A DNA stretch of 64,000 nucleotides from NCBI GenBank assembly GCA_030715195.1, contig JAUYVI010000008.1, positions 158,411-222,410 on the forward strand. The letters are read 5' to 3'. The notes under the pieces are model-generated. The model had not been told where the DNA came from. It saw only the letters and a list, made by a program, of their open reading frames with translations, and made no database searches. Of this stretch, positions 44,052 to 61,678 are shown one piece after another. How positions within the stretch are numbered: position 1 is the stretch's first letter; each line of letters opens with the position of its first letter. Made by a program: the position numbers and the translations under genes. This DNA is from Dongia sedimenti. Its GTDB lineage: Bacteria > Pseudomonadota > Alphaproteobacteria > Dongiales > Dongiaceae.

Positions 44052-44998
44052 CCGCTTTTGCCGCCCCTGGGTTCGCCATCGGCGGCCCGCATCCGCGCGA
44101 GATAGGCGTCCTGCAGCCGGAGCTTCTCGGCGGTGAAATCGATCACCGGCAGTCCGGCCTCGACCAGGCCTTTCAGCAACGCCTGCCGGGTTGCCGCGCC
44201 GCCACCGGTCGAGAGCGTCGCATGCCGATCATCGACCTGCTGCACGACAATCCCGGGGACGGCGGCCAGGATTTCCGCCAGCCGCGCGTCGGGCGCGGCC
44301 AGCTCGATCGAGATCGTGGCCGGGTCGTCGATCCGGCCCTCGAGCGTGCTCAACGGCCCATGCTGCACGATGCGCCCGTCCCGGATCATCAGGATATGCG
44401 TCGAGTAGTCGTCGAGCTCGGCCAGGATATGGGAGGAGACGATGATGGTCATGCCCTCGGCGCAAAGGGTCTTCAGCGCACCGGCCAGACCGATCCGCGC
44501 CTCGGGGTCGAGGCCGGAAGCCGGCTCGTCCAGCATGACGAAGCTCGGATTGTGGATGGTGGCCTGGGCGATGGCGAGGCGCTGCCGCAGGCCCCGGCTC
44601 AATTCTCCGGCGCGCTGGTTCAAGCGATCCGTCAACTGCATGCGATCAGCGGCGCGATCGACCGCGTCGCACTGGTTCTGCTTGGAAACACCTTGGGCGG
44701 CCGCCCGGTATTCCAGGCATTGCCGTACGGTCATGTCGTCATAAAGGCCGAAGAAGTCCGGCAGATAGCCCATCCGCTGATGGGCTTCGCGCGGCGATTC
44801 GTGAACGTCGATGTCCTGCAGGCGGACCCGGCCGGCGAACGGCCGCTCCAGGCCGGAGCAGACCCGCATCAGCGTCGACTTTCCCGCGCCGTTGGGCCCG
44901 ACCAGAGCGGTGATGGTGCGCGGCGCGATTTCGAAACTGACGTCGTCGAGCGCGCGGTGACCCGGATAGTCGAAGATCAGATGCTCGACGCGGATCAT
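44048..44998 (-). CDS. ABC-2 type exporter ATP-binding protein
   Basis: The 316-aa protein has Walker A VGPNGAGKSTLMRV, signature LSRGLRQRLAIAQA, Walker B VMLDEPASGLDPEAR and switch His in SSHILAELDD. A long C-terminal region (about 220-316) is seen in drug, polysaccharide and gliding-type ABC-2 ATPases. It overlaps the permease gene by four bases. A transport role in export of lipids, peptides or drugs is inferred from class only. gabD lies upstream on the same strand but ends in a hairpin, so it is probably separate. Confidence 0.9.
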   Translation of the reverse strand: MIRVEHLIFDYPGHRALDDVSFEIAPRTITALVGPNGAGKSTLMRVCSGLERPFAGRVRLQDIDVHESPREAHQRMGYLPDFFGLYDDMTVRQCLEYRAAAQGVSKQNQCDAVDRAADRMQLTDRLNQRAGELSRGLRQRLAIAQATIHNPSFVMLDEPASGLDPEARIGLAGALKTLCAEGMTIIVSSHILAELDDYSTHILMIRDGRIVQHGPLSTLEGRIDDPATISIELAAPDARLAEILAAVPGIVVQQVDDRHATLSTGGGAATRQALLKGLVEAGLPVIDFTAEKLRLQDAYLARMRAADGEPRGGKSG

Positions 44999-45028
44999 CG
45001 TTCGTTTCCACTCGCCGCAGAAAGATCG

Positions 45029-45057
45029 ACCGGCCTCCGGAGAATCCGGAGACCGGT
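45029..45057 (-). terminator. gabD: Probable terminator behind gabD
   Basis: ACCGGCCTCCGG (45029-45040) and CCGGAGACCGGT (45046-45057) form a 12-bp stem with one mismatch. On the minus strand it is followed by CGATCTTTCT, a modest T-rich tail. It lies just after the gabD stop codon and before the ABC ATPase start. Confidence 0.6.
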
Positions 45058-45075
45058 CAGATCATGCAGCAGCGA

Positions 45076-46566
45076 TCAGATGCCGCCAAGGCACATGTAT
45101 TTAATGACGAGATAGTCGTCGATGCCGTATTTCGAACCTTCGCGGCCAAGACCGGATTCCTTGACGCCGCCGAACGGCGCCACCTCGGTCGAGATCAGGC
45201 CGGTGTTGATGCCGACCATGCCGTATTCGAGCTGCTCGGCCACGCGCCAGATGCGCCCGATATCGCGGCTGAAGAAATAGGAGGCGAGACCGAACTCGGT
45301 GTCGTTCGACATCTGCACCGCTTCGGCATCCGTCTTGAAGCGGAACAACGGCGCGACCGGGCCGAAGGTCTCCTCCTTCGCCACCGCCATTGCCGGCGTC
45401 ACGTCGGCGAGGATGGTCGGCTCGAAGAAGGTGCCGCCCAGCGCATGGCGCTTGCCGCCGGCGATGATGCGCGCGCCCTTCTTCACCGCGTCGGCGATGT
45501 GCTCCTCGACCTTCGCGACCGCCTTATCGTCGATCAGCGGGCCCTGCTGGGTCTCGCCCTTCAAACCGTCGCCGACCTTCAGCTTGTTGACGGCGGCCGC
45601 GAGCTTGGCGGCGAAGGCGTCATAGACGCCGTCCTGCACCAACAGACGGTTGGCGCAAACGCAGGTCTGGCCGGTGTTGCGGTACTTGGAGGCGATGGCG
45701 CCTTCGACCGCGGCGTCGAGATCGGCATCGTCGAACACGATGAACGGCGCGTTGCCGCCCAATTCCATCGAGGTCTTCTTGATGGTGCCGGCGCATTGCT
45801 GCAGCAGCACCTTGCCGACCTCGGTCGAGCCGGTGAAGGTCAGCTTGCGCACGATCGGGTTCGAGGTCATCTCGCCGCCGATCTCGCGCGCGGAGCCGGT
45901 GATCACGTTGAAGACGCCGGCCGGAATGCCGGCACGCTCCGCCAGCACGGCCAGCGCCAGCGCCGAATACGGCGTCTGGGTCGCCGGCTTGATCACGATC
46001 GGGCAGCCGGCGGCCATGGCGGGACCGGCCTTGCGCGTGATCATGGCGCTCGGGAAGTTCCAGGGCGTGATCGCGGCGACGACGCCGACCGGCTCCTTCT
46101 GCACGACGATGCGCTTGTCGCCGGCGAAGGTCGGGATCACGTCGCCATAGGTGCGCTTGCCCTCTTCGGCGAACCACTCGATGAAGGACGCGGAATAGGC
46201 GACCTCGCCCTTGCTCTCGGCCAAAGGCTTACCCTGCTCCGCGGTCATCAGGATCGCGAGGTCGTCCTGGTTCTCCATCATCAGGTTGAAGAGCTTCCTG
46301 AGGATGACGGCGCGCTCCTTGGCGGTCTTCTTGCGCCAGGCCGGCCAGGCCGCATTCGCCGCTTCGATCGCGCGCTTGGTCTCGGCCGTGCCCATGTTCG
46401 GGATGGTACCGAGCGTCTCGCCGGTCGCCGGATTGTTGACGGCGACGCTCTTCCCGGAATCCGCGTCGAGCCACTTGCCGTCGATGTAGCACTGCTGGCG
46501 GAAGAGAGACGGATCCTTGAGCGGGAGGGGAGCCGCAGTCGGCGCCTTGGCGGCTGCTTGCGACAT
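45076..46566 (-). CDS. gabD: NAD(P)-dependent succinate-semialdehyde dehydrogenase
   Basis: The 496-aa aldehyde dehydrogenase oxidises succinic semialdehyde to succinate, the end of GABA and polyamine catabolism. Active-site residues lie in NTGQTCVCANRLL (catalytic Cys) and MELGGNAPFIVFDDAD (general-base Glu), with TPWNFPSAMITRK and FTGSTEVGKVLL for cofactor binding. SAFIEWFAEEGKRTYGDVIP-like SASFIEWFAEEGKRTYGD is typical of GabD. The ATG at 46566 has GAGG upstream; the frame opens 29 codons earlier. The polyamine-type transporter 4 kb away makes a supply link plausible but unproven. Confidence 0.92.
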   Translation of the reverse strand: MSQAAAKAPTAAPLPLKDPSLFRQQCYIDGKWLDADSGKSVAVNNPATGETLGTIPNMGTAETKRAIEAANAAWPAWRKKTAKERAVILRKLFNLMMENQDDLAILMTAEQGKPLAESKGEVAYSASFIEWFAEEGKRTYGDVIPTFAGDKRIVVQKEPVGVVAAITPWNFPSAMITRKAGPAMAAGCPIVIKPATQTPYSALALAVLAERAGIPAGVFNVITGSAREIGGEMTSNPIVRKLTFTGSTEVGKVLLQQCAGTIKKTSMELGGNAPFIVFDDADLDAAVEGAIASKYRNTGQTCVCANRLLVQDGVYDAFAAKLAAAVNKLKVGDGLKGETQQGPLIDDKAVAKVEEHIADAVKKGARIIAGGKRHALGGTFFEPTILADVTPAMAVAKEETFGPVAPLFRFKTDAEAVQMSNDTEFGLASYFFSRDIGRIWRVAEQLEYGMVGINTGLISTEVAPFGGVKESGLGREGSKYGIDDYLVIKYMCLGGI

Positions 46567-46672
46567 GAGTAGACCTCGGTCGGTTGTTGGAAAGCGCGGA
46601 GTATACGCCCCGTCGGACGAAATGCAACGCGGGCGCAACCCTGTCTTTGTCAAGACATATCAGTTAGTTAGG

Positions 46673-47449
46673 CTATTTCAGGTCGAGTTCAATCCCGGCC
46701 TCGGCGAGGACGAATCCAAGGTCGCGATAGACGCTGCGCGCAGCCACATTGTCGTCCGTCGTCACCAACGCGGCATGGCCGATCCCGTTCCGCCCCAGCG
46801 CCGCGAGCAGGGTATTGCCGACACGCCGCGCGAGGCCGCGGCCGCGCCGATCCGGCCGGGTCAGGAAGTTGCCGATCAACGCCCAACCGAGACGCCGGCT
46901 CAGCGCCAGCACGCCGGCGGCGGCGAGGATCTCGCCCTGCTCCACCACAGCGAAGAAAGGATGCTCCAGCATCCAGGGCGAGAAGACGTGGCGCGGGTTG
47001 TGGGTATTGTAGAAGGCCGTCAGTTTTTCCCGATCCGCGTCGGTCATCTGCACGCAGCTCGGATCCGACGTCCGCTGGCCGATCGCGCAGGTCTCGGTGC
47101 GCATCGCCAACTCGGCGACCAGGCGCGTGCCGAGCTGCGGGCGCAGATACGCGGCGAGCTCGGCGGTCACATGGAGTTCGCCCGGCATCAGCCGCGTATA
47201 GGTGGCGCGCAACTCCGCGTCGTCCAACGAACCGAGGATGGTGAAGGCCTCCAGCCCCGCGAAGACGATACCGAGAACAAGCCCGCGCCGCTCGCGACCG
47301 ATCAGGACCAGGCGGTTGTCGATGCCGCGCGCAAGATCCTCGATGGCCGTCTCGAAATAGAGCGGCAGAACGCCGTCATGACCCAGGAAACCGCCGATCC
47401 ATTCGCGCTCCTCGGCCGAGAGCGCCGAGAGCGGACGCAGGACGCTCAC
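46673..47449 (-). CDS. GNAT family N-acetyltransferase in the hopanoid operon
   Basis: The 258-aa protein has an N-terminal region (about 1-150) of unknown fold and a C-terminal GNAT domain with NFLTRPDRRGRGLARRVGNTLL, the acetyl-CoA binding motif, and VYRDLGFVLAEAG. Its GTG start at 47449 shares four bases (GTGA) with the hpnE stop, which supports that start over the longer frame to 47527 and implies translation coupled to hpnE. A link to hopanoids is suggested only by this position; GNAT enzymes acetylate many amines. Confidence 0.78.
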   Translation of the reverse strand: MSVLRPLSALSAEEREWIGGFLGHDGVLPLYFETAIEDLARGIDNRLVLIGRERRGLVLGIVFAGLEAFTILGSLDDAELRATYTRLMPGELHVTAELAAYLRPQLGTRLVAELAMRTETCAIGQRTSDPSCVQMTDADREKLTAFYNTHNPRHVFSPWMLEHPFFAVVEQGEILAAAGVLALSRRLGWALIGNFLTRPDRRGRGLARRVGNTLLAALGRNGIGHAALVTTDDNVAARSVYRDLGFVLAEAGIELDLK

Positions 47450-48696
47450 CTTGCCAGTTCTGCGGCGGCGGTGAAGCCGGAGCGGATCGCGCCTTCGATG
47501 GTCGCCGGCCAGCCGGTATCGGTCCAATCACCCGCCAACACCAGGTTGTGCCAGCGCGTGCGCGCTTTCGGCCGCCGCAGCAATTGCGCCGGCGTCGCGG
47601 CGAAGGTCGCGCGCTTCTCCTTGACCACGCGATGCGGCGGTACCTTGGCGGCATCGAGTCCATAGGCGCGGGCCACGTCGTTCCAGAGTGCCGCCGCCAG
47701 ATCCTCGGCATCGCGATCGATCCAGCGATCGGCGGCGCTGGTCGTGGTCGAGATCACCCCGGGCTTCAGGAAGATCCATTCCGCCGTGCCGTTCACCACG
47801 CCGAGGAAGGTGTGGGCCAGGCCCGGCAGCGCATCGACGCGGAAATGCGCGTTGATGATGGCGCGGAATTCATCGGGCGGGTTGAGCTCGGGGATCAGGT
47901 CCTTGGCGACCGGCGCAGTCACGGCGAGAATGACCGAATCGTCCGCCTCGAGCGCCACCTCGCCGCGGCCGAAATCCAGGGCGGCGACGCGCTCGCCTTC
48001 GAAGCGCAAGCTCCTGAGCCTTTGGCCGAAGCGGATCGCGCCGCCCTTGGCCTGGATGACGGCGATGGCGGGATCGACCAGGCTCTCGCTCAAGCCCTCC
48101 TTCGGATAGAGCGGATGCAAGCCGGCGCCGCCGCGGCCGAAGGTCTCGGTAAAGATCATGCCGAGGAGGCGTGCCGATGCGCGCTCCGCTTCGGTGTTCA
48201 GCGCGGCGACCGCGAGCGGCGCCCAGAGGCGCTCATAGATGATCTTGCGGGCGTCGAGCGTCTGGCCGATGGTCGCGGTTGCAGAGGCGCGCGACAGTTT
48301 GAGCGCGTCGAGATAATCCAGCGCCCGGGTGCCGGCGACACGGCGGCCGGGCACGAACAGCCACCAGGGCAGCCGGCCCTCGGTCGGCCGCACCGACCAG
48401 CGCTCGGCGCTCTTCATATCGAGGAACGGAAAGACGGCGATGTCGGCGGTCTCGAACGTCGCGGCCGCGTTGGTCGCGGCGACATAGGCCATGGCCGCGG
48501 TGTTGCCGCTGACCAGCAGATGATTGCCGTTGTCGAGCCGGCAGCCGAGGGTTTCGTCGAAATAGGAGCGGCAGCGGCCGCCGGCCTGCCCGGCGGCGTC
48601 GTAAAGCGCCACCTTGCGGCCCGATTGCGCCAGCCGCACCGAAGCGGCGAGGCCCGCCAAGCCGGCCCCGATGACGTGGACGACTCCCTGCCGCAT
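47446..48696 (-). CDS. hpnE: Hydroxysqualene dehydroxylase
   Basis: HpnE reduces hydroxysqualene to squalene, the last step of the bacterial HpnCDE route. The 416-aa flavin amine-oxidase-fold protein starts with VIGAGLAGLAASVRLAQSG, has AGGRCRSYFDETLGCRLDNG and LVSGNT, and ends with LVLAGDWTDTGWPATIEGA, the FAD-contacting motif. It sits between hpnD and a GNAT gene. Its start codon directly follows the hpnD stop (TGA-ATG), so the four hpn genes form one coupled operon. Confidence 0.93.
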   Translation of the reverse strand: MRQGVVHVIGAGLAGLAASVRLAQSGRKVALYDAAGQAGGRCRSYFDETLGCRLDNGNHLLVSGNTAAMAYVAATNAAATFETADIAVFPFLDMKSAERWSVRPTEGRLPWWLFVPGRRVAGTRALDYLDALKLSRASATATIGQTLDARKIIYERLWAPLAVAALNTEAERASARLLGMIFTETFGRGGAGLHPLYPKEGLSESLVDPAIAVIQAKGGAIRFGQRLRSLRFEGERVAALDFGRGEVALEADDSVILAVTAPVAKDLIPELNPPDEFRAIINAHFRVDALPGLAHTFLGVVNGTAEWIFLKPGVISTTTSAADRWIDRDAEDLAAALWNDVARAYGLDAAKVPPHRVVKEKRATFAATPAQLLRRPKARTRWHNLVLAGDWTDTGWPATIEGAIRSGFTAAAELAR

Positions 48697-49548
48697 TCAG
48701 AGGAATCCGTAGCGGAAGGCCAGCCAGAGCTTCTGCCATTTCGGCAGCTTCACCGGCTCGTCGAGCCGGCGCCAATCGGCCGCGATCAAGCGCTTCAGGA
48801 TCGCGCGATAGACCGCACCCATGATCGCCGCCGGACGCATCGGCCGCTTGGCGCAGCGATCCATCGCCGCTCGCGCCTTGGAATAGTGATCCAGCGCCAG
48901 GATGGCGACGTCGCGGCAGACCTTCTTGAGCTTCGGATGCGCGAGCACGGTTTGCGGGTCGGCATAGGGAATGCCATGCTGCTCCAGCAATTCCCTCGGC
49001 AGATAGAGCCGGCCGCGCTCACCGTCCTCGGCCAGGTCGCGCAGGATGTTGGTGAGCTGGAGCGCGCGGCCTAGATGATGCGCGACCTCGTCCGCTTCGG
49101 GTTCGGTCGCCCCGAAGGCCCGCACCGAGAGATGACCGACCGCGCTGGCGACGCGGTCGCAATAGAGGTCCAGGGTCGCGAGATCGGGGGCGACGATGGT
49201 GGTCTCGGCATCCATCTGCATGCCGTCGATCACTGCCAGGAAATCCTGCTTCCGCAGGCTGAAGGCTTTGACCGGCGTCAGGAGCGCCTGGGCGATCGGC
49301 TTCAGCGGTGCCCCCGCATAGAGGCGATCAATCTCGGCGCGCCAATCCTCGAGCCCGGCGCGCTTGGCCTCCAGCGTACCGCCGTCATCGGCGATATCGT
49401 CCACCTCGCGGCAGAAGGCGTAGATCGCATACATCGCATTGCGCCGCTCCGGCGGCAGCAGGCGCATCGCCGAGTAGAACGATGTGCCGCTGGCCTGGAC
49501 CTTGGCGGCGATATCGGATTGCAACTGGTCCAGCGCCATATCGGTCAC
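48697..49548 (-). CDS. hpnD: Presqualene diphosphate synthase
   Basis: HpnD joins two farnesyl diphosphates into presqualene diphosphate. The 283-aa trans-isoprenyl synthase has the Asp-rich motifs FCREVDDIADD and RDLAEDGERGRLYLPRE. The second matches HpnD and phytoene synthase, unlike HpnC. GTG at 49548 overlaps the hpnC stop by four bases and has GAGG seven bases upstream; an ATG three codons later (49539) is also possible. Position between hpnC and hpnE decides in favour of presqualene synthesis over phytoene. Confidence 0.92.
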   Translation of the reverse strand: MTDMALDQLQSDIAAKVQASGTSFYSAMRLLPPERRNAMYAIYAFCREVDDIADDGGTLEAKRAGLEDWRAEIDRLYAGAPLKPIAQALLTPVKAFSLRKQDFLAVIDGMQMDAETTIVAPDLATLDLYCDRVASAVGHLSVRAFGATEPEADEVAHHLGRALQLTNILRDLAEDGERGRLYLPRELLEQHGIPYADPQTVLAHPKLKKVCRDVAILALDHYSKARAAMDRCAKRPMRPAAIMGAVYRAILKRLIAADWRRLDEPVKLPKWQKLWLAFRYGFL

Positions 49549-50426
49549 GACCTCGCCTCGCGCGGTTTCTTGCCCCGGAGGCCGACCAGGACGGCCCAGC
49601 CGACGCCTTCGAGCCCGGAGAGCAGGAAGTCGCGCTTGCCCGGCTTCACCCGCTCCGCCAAGGGATCGCGCCCGCGCAAGGCCGCGATCATGCGGTCGGC
49701 GAGGCGCACGATGGTGGCGCTCTCGGCGCGAAGGCGGAAATCCTTCAGGACGCCGGGCAGGCGGCGGGCATCGACCATCAGCTTGTCGGTCTCGTCCAAC
49801 AGGCTGTCGAGCGTCTTGCGCAGGCCGGGGCTGGAGAGCTTGCCGCGCAAATGGCCGATCTCGGCGCCGTTGGCCGAGAGATGGTCGAGCGGTGCATAGA
49901 TCCGGTCCATCTCCAGGAAATCGACCTGCACATCCTGCAGGTGGTTGATGACCTGCAGCGCGTTGCAGAGCGCATCGGAGGCGAACCAGCCCGCCGGATC
50001 CTCGCCATGGAGATCGAGCAGGTAGCGGCCGACCGGAGAGGCCGAGTAGCGGCAATAGGTCATGAGCTCGCCCCAGTCGGCGTAGCGCTGCTTGGTCGCA
50101 TCCATCTTGAAGGCGGTCAGCAGGTCGCAGCTGTGCTGCGGCGAGACATGCGTCGCCGCCAGGCTGCGGCGGAGAGCGGCGCCTTCCGGGATGTCCTCGC
50201 GGCTGGGGTCGAGCAACACGTCCTGCATGAGGGTGAGCCGCCGGACCTTGTCCTCGGGTTCGAGCGCGGGATTGTCGGCGATGTCGTCGCCCATCCGCGC
50301 GAAGCGGTAGAAGGCATGGACATGCGGCCGCAGATCCGCCCGGATCAGCGCCGAGCCGACCGGAAAGTTCTCGTTGCCGGCATGCTTGCCGGAAGGTGTG
50401 GCGATATCGACGGCGGCCGCGGTCAT
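49545..50426 (-). CDS. hpnC: Hydroxysqualene synthase
   Basis: HpnC turns presqualene diphosphate into hydroxysqualene. The 293-aa protein has the first Asp-rich motif in RFARMGDDIADNPALEPEDK and a divergent second region, INHLQDVQVDFLEMDRIYAP, typical of HpnC as opposed to phytoene synthase. CRYSASPVGRYLLDLHGED is conserved. ATG overlaps the hpnB stop by four bases. It is the second gene of the operon hpnB-hpnC-hpnD-hpnE. Confidence 0.93.
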   Translation of the reverse strand: MTAAAVDIATPSGKHAGNENFPVGSALIRADLRPHVHAFYRFARMGDDIADNPALEPEDKVRRLTLMQDVLLDPSREDIPEGAALRRSLAATHVSPQHSCDLLTAFKMDATKQRYADWGELMTYCRYSASPVGRYLLDLHGEDPAGWFASDALCNALQVINHLQDVQVDFLEMDRIYAPLDHLSANGAEIGHLRGKLSSPGLRKTLDSLLDETDKLMVDARRLPGVLKDFRLRAESATIVRLADRMIAALRGRDPLAERVKPGKRDFLLSGLEGVGWAVLVGLRGKKPREARS

Positions 50427-51604
50427 GCCTCACCCTCTGCGCGCCCTTTGGCCAAGCCCTGCGCCTGCATCCGCCCCTTCCACTGCCCGCCCCGCCCCGA
50501 CCAATAGCGGACGGCGGAATCGATCGTGGCCGCAGTGTAGAAGCTCGCCACCAGCGGGAGAGCCAGCGCCCACAGCGCCGACAGCCGGTGATAGCGCAAG
50601 GTCGGCTGATAGGCGAAAGCCATCATCAGGAAGGCGACCGCGCCCAGGAGACGCGCCGGACCCTCGGCGAAGAGCACCAGCGCCAGCGGCATGACGTAAG
50701 TCGCGAGCATCATGACCGTCGCCACCACCAGCATCGCGACGCTGAAACCGAGTTGCGTGAAAGCCGAGCGCGCAATCAGCATCCAGACGTCGGCCCAGCG
50801 CGGATAGCCGCGCAACGACGCGACGCCGTCGGCCAGCGCGAGCGAGATCGGGCCCTTGGCCTTGATCGCCTTGCCGAGCGCGCAATCGTCGATCAGCTCG
50901 CCGCGGATCGCGGCGATGCCGCCGATCGCATTCAAAGTCGCGCGATCGACCAGCATGCAGCCGCCGGCGGCGCCCGCCATCCGGTTGCCGGGATCGCTGA
51001 CCCAGGCGAAGGGATAGAGTTTCTGGAAATAGAAGATATAGGCCGGGATCAGCGCGCGTTCGGCCAGGGTCCCGGTCTTCAGCCGCGCCATCAGCGAGAC
51101 CAGCTTGAAGCCGCCCTGCTCCGCTTTGCCCACCAACTGCCGCAGGCTGGTGCGCTCGTGCAGGATGTCGGCATCGGTCAGCAGCACGTATTTGGCACCG
51201 GGCGCCAGGTGCTCGGCTTCGGCGAGGCCGCGGTTGACCGCCCAGAGCTTGCCGGTCCAGCCCGGCGCCAGCGCCGCGTTCTTGACCACCGTCAGCTTGT
51301 GCCGGGTCTTCGATTTCGCCGCGGCGCGTTCCGCCGCCGCCGCGGTGCCGTCGCTGCTGTCATCATCCACCAGCACAATGTGGATTGTGCCGGGGTAATC
51401 CTGCGCCAGCAAAGCCGCCATCGACTGGCCGACCACATCGGCCTCGTTGCGCGCCGGCGTCGCCACGACGACCTCCGGCCAGGAGTCCAGCGCCGGCGCG
51501 GACACGGCTTGCGGCGTTTCGCGCCAGAACAAGCCGCGGAACAGCAGCAGATACGTCCAGATGCCGACCGCCACGATCGACAGGATGAAGCTCAAACTCG
51601 GCAT
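50423..51604 (-). CDS. hpnB: Hopene-associated glycosyltransferase
   Basis: The 393-aa protein has an N-terminal membrane helix and a GT2 catalytic domain with VVVATPARNEADVVGQS, IHIVLVDDDSSDGT and YVLLTDADI (the metal-binding Asp pair). About four C-terminal helices follow. HpnB is regularly encoded with hopanoid genes, but its acceptor is uncertain. The ATG at 51604 is preferred over a TTG two codons earlier; no strong ribosome site is visible. It is the first gene of the operon, with about 90 bp to the terminator that ends rpoC. Confidence 0.9.
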   Translation of the reverse strand: MPSLSFILSIVAVGIWTYLLLFRGLFWRETPQAVSAPALDSWPEVVVATPARNEADVVGQSMAALLAQDYPGTIHIVLVDDDSSDGTAAAAERAAAKSKTRHKLTVVKNAALAPGWTGKLWAVNRGLAEAEHLAPGAKYVLLTDADILHERTSLRQLVGKAEQGGFKLVSLMARLKTGTLAERALIPAYIFYFQKLYPFAWVSDPGNRMAGAAGGCMLVDRATLNAIGGIAAIRGELIDDCALGKAIKAKGPISLALADGVASLRGYPRWADVWMLIARSAFTQLGFSVAMLVVATVMMLATYVMPLALVLFAEGPARLLGAVAFLMMAFAYQPTLRYHRLSALWALALPLVASFYTAATIDSAVRYWSGRGGQWKGRMQAQGLAKGRAEGEA

Positions 51605-51691
51605 GCTCAATTCGACAACGTCCGTCCCAGTCCGGCGGGATCTTTATGCTTCGATCTTCGGGGGAGTCTAATATGCCCCGCCGCAGATAGC

Positions 51692-51722
51692 AAAAACCCC
51701 GCCGGAAATCCGGCGGGGTTTT
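51692..51722 (-). terminator. rpoC: Strong terminator behind rpoC
   Basis: CCCCGCCGG (51697-51705) and CCGGCGGGG (51710-51718) form a perfect 9-bp stem with an AAAT loop, flanked by runs of A and T on both sides. On the minus strand TTTTTG follows, so it ends the rpoBC transcript. It stands between rpoC and the hopanoid operon. Confidence 0.9.
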
Positions 51723-51751
51723 CGTCACATTGTGGCGAAGTAACCGGACCG

Positions 51752-55945
<4,194 letters not shown>

Positions 55946-55974
55946 CTACCGGACAGCGATCCGATTCAGTCTGT

Positions 55975-60168
<4,194 letters not shown>

Positions 60169-60327
60169 CGCATTCCTCGCGTCAGTTCGCGCCCGATCTC
60201 GAACGCCAAGTGCCGTGTTCCCCTTCGGAGTTCTCCATCCGGGCGGCCTCGGCGGCCGTTCCGATCCATTTTGAGACGCCGATCGGGGCGTCATTCAGGC
60301 GGCGAAACGCCTGTCTCTTGGAATGGC

Positions 60328-60360
60328 GGGAAGCGCCAAGCCTTTCGGCCGGCGCTTCCC
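60328..60360 (-). promoter_or_regulatory. Hairpin between rplL and rpoB
   Basis: GGGAAGCGCC (60328-60337) and GGCGCTTCCC (60351-60360) form a perfect 10-bp stem without a T tail, in the 228-bp gap between rplL and rpoB. In E. coli this gap has an attenuator and an RNase III cleavage site that lower rpoB output relative to rplL. The hairpin here may serve the same role, which is inference from position. The gap shows nothing else. Confidence 0.5.
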
Positions 60361-60396
60361 CCACTTCAGTCGGCCCAAAGACGGCCGGCAATCGAA

Positions 60397-60768
60397 CTAC
60401 TTCAGCTCGACCTTGGCGCCGGCGTCTTCCAGCTTCTTCTTCAGGTCGGCGGCTTCCTGCTTGTTGACGCCTTCCTTCACAGCCTTCGGCGCGCCTTCGA
60501 CCAGGTCCTTGGCTTCCTTCAGCCCGAGACCGGTGATCGCGCGCACTTCCTTGATGACGTTGATCTTCTTCTCGCCGCCATCAATCAGCATGACGGTGAA
60601 CTCGGTCTGCGCCTCGGCAGCCGGAGCAGCCGGGCCAGCGGCGGCGGCAGCCGCAACCGGCGCGGCGGCGGAAACGCCCCAAGCCTCTTCAAGCTTCTTC
60701 GAAAGCTCGGCAGCCTCGAGGACGGTCAGCTTCGAGAGCTCGTCCACCAACTTCTGCAGATCAGCCAT
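60397..60768 (-). CDS. rplL: 50S ribosomal protein L7/L12
   Basis: The 123-aa stalk protein has the N-terminal dimerisation helices ([23 protein letters not shown], in parts), an Ala/Pro-rich hinge, and the C-terminal factor-binding domain with [24 protein letters not shown]7/L12 recruits and stimulates translation GTPases. It follows rplJ by 61 bp, and an intergenic hairpin precedes rpoB. Confidence 0.98.
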   Translation of the reverse strand: MADLQKLVDELSKLTVLEAAELSKKLEEAWGVSAAAPVAAAAAAGPAAPAAEAQTEFTVMLIDGGEKKINVIKEVRAITGLGLKEAKDLVEGAPKAVKEGVNKQEAADLKKKLEDAGAKVELK

Positions 60769-60829
60769 TGTATTCTCCTAGTTTCGACTAAACGGGTTTG
60801 AACTTCTTCTGCTCGGGATCGGCCTGAAC

Positions 60830-61345
60830 TCAGGCTTCGCCCTTCTTGGCATAAGCACCGAAGACACGAGCCAGCTGACCGGCGGGAGCCTGCAGCACCG
60901 TCGCGACGCGGGTCGCGGGGGTCTGCAGCAAGCCGACCAACGTGGCGCGAAGCTCGTTGAGGCTCGGAAGCGAGGCCAAAGCCTTGACCGCGTCCGGACC
61001 CAGCACGTCGGCGCCCATCGAGCCACCGACGATCTTGAGCTTCTCGTTGCCTTTGGCGAAAGTGACGGCGACCTTGGCGGCTGCAATCGGATCCGACGAA
61101 TAAGCGATCGCCGTCGGACCTTTCAGGAGCTTTTCAAGACCTTCGTACTTCGTGCCCTTCAGAGCGAGCATGGCCAGCCGATTCTTGGCGACTTTGTAGC
61201 CGGCACCCGCGGCCCGCATCTTGCGACGCAGATCGCTGACCTGGGCGACGGTCAGTCCGCTTTGCTGGGTGATCACCACCAGCTCTGCGTCCTTGAGCGT
61301 CTCCTGGATCTCGGACACCAGTTTCTGTTTGCCAGAACGGTCCAC
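60830..61345 (-). CDS. rplJ: 50S ribosomal protein L10
   Basis: The 171-aa protein starts with [14 protein letters not shown] and has the rRNA-binding domain ([22 protein letters not shown], in parts). Its C-terminal helices carry L7/L12 dimers at the stalk base. In most bacteria L10 in complex with L12 binds the leader of its own message, and a 333-bp leader is present upstream. Confidence 0.97.
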   Translation of the reverse strand: MDRSGKQKLVSEIQETLKDAELVVITQQSGLTVAQVSDLRRKMRAAGAGYKVAKNRLAMLALKGTKYEGLEKLLKGPTAIAYSSDPIAAAKVAVTFAKGNEKLKIVGGSMGADVLGPDAVKALASLPSLNELRATLVGLLQTPATRVATVLQAPAGQLARVFGAYAKKGEA

Positions 61346-61678
61346 TGTTCGTCTCCGATATTGGCTCGGGGAACTCGAGACCCCGAACCGGTTACGATTG
61401 GACCTCCCGGAACCGACCCCATGGTCGGAGGCAGTCCGGAAAGTCCGGCGTGCCTGTCCCAGAAGTTCAAGCCGCGTATCGTCGAAACCAGAGTGCCGGT
61501 TATCGGCGAAATCGCTTCAACTCCCGTCTATTGCAGGCGGACACTTCGTTTGGTGCCCATTACCCTCTGAGATCAGAGGACCAGCAGTCTCGGACAGGGC
61601 AGCGGGACCCGAAGATCCCGCCGATCCGTCGCCCCTACTTGAAGAGCGACGGAATCTCTCAAAATCACTCCGCTGCGG
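61346..61678 (-). promoter_or_regulatory. Probable L10 autoregulatory leader and rplJL-rpoBC promoter region
   Basis: This 333-bp gap between rplA and rplJ has no gene. On the minus strand it contains GAGACTGCTGG followed by the hairpin CCTCTGATCTCAGAGG, and an inverted pair GGCGGGATC and GATCCCGCC region near the rplA end. Several further G+C-rich helices lie towards rplJ. Position, size and the GAGAC-containing element agree with the L10(L12)4-binding leader known upstream of rplJ, but I cannot fold it reliably here. Confidence 0.5.

Noticed and set aside
48697..50426. Annotation of the two isoprenyl synthases as phytoene synthases
   Set aside because: Adjacent hpnB and hpnE and the divergent second motif of HpnC point to squalene formation. 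No carotenoid genes are visible.
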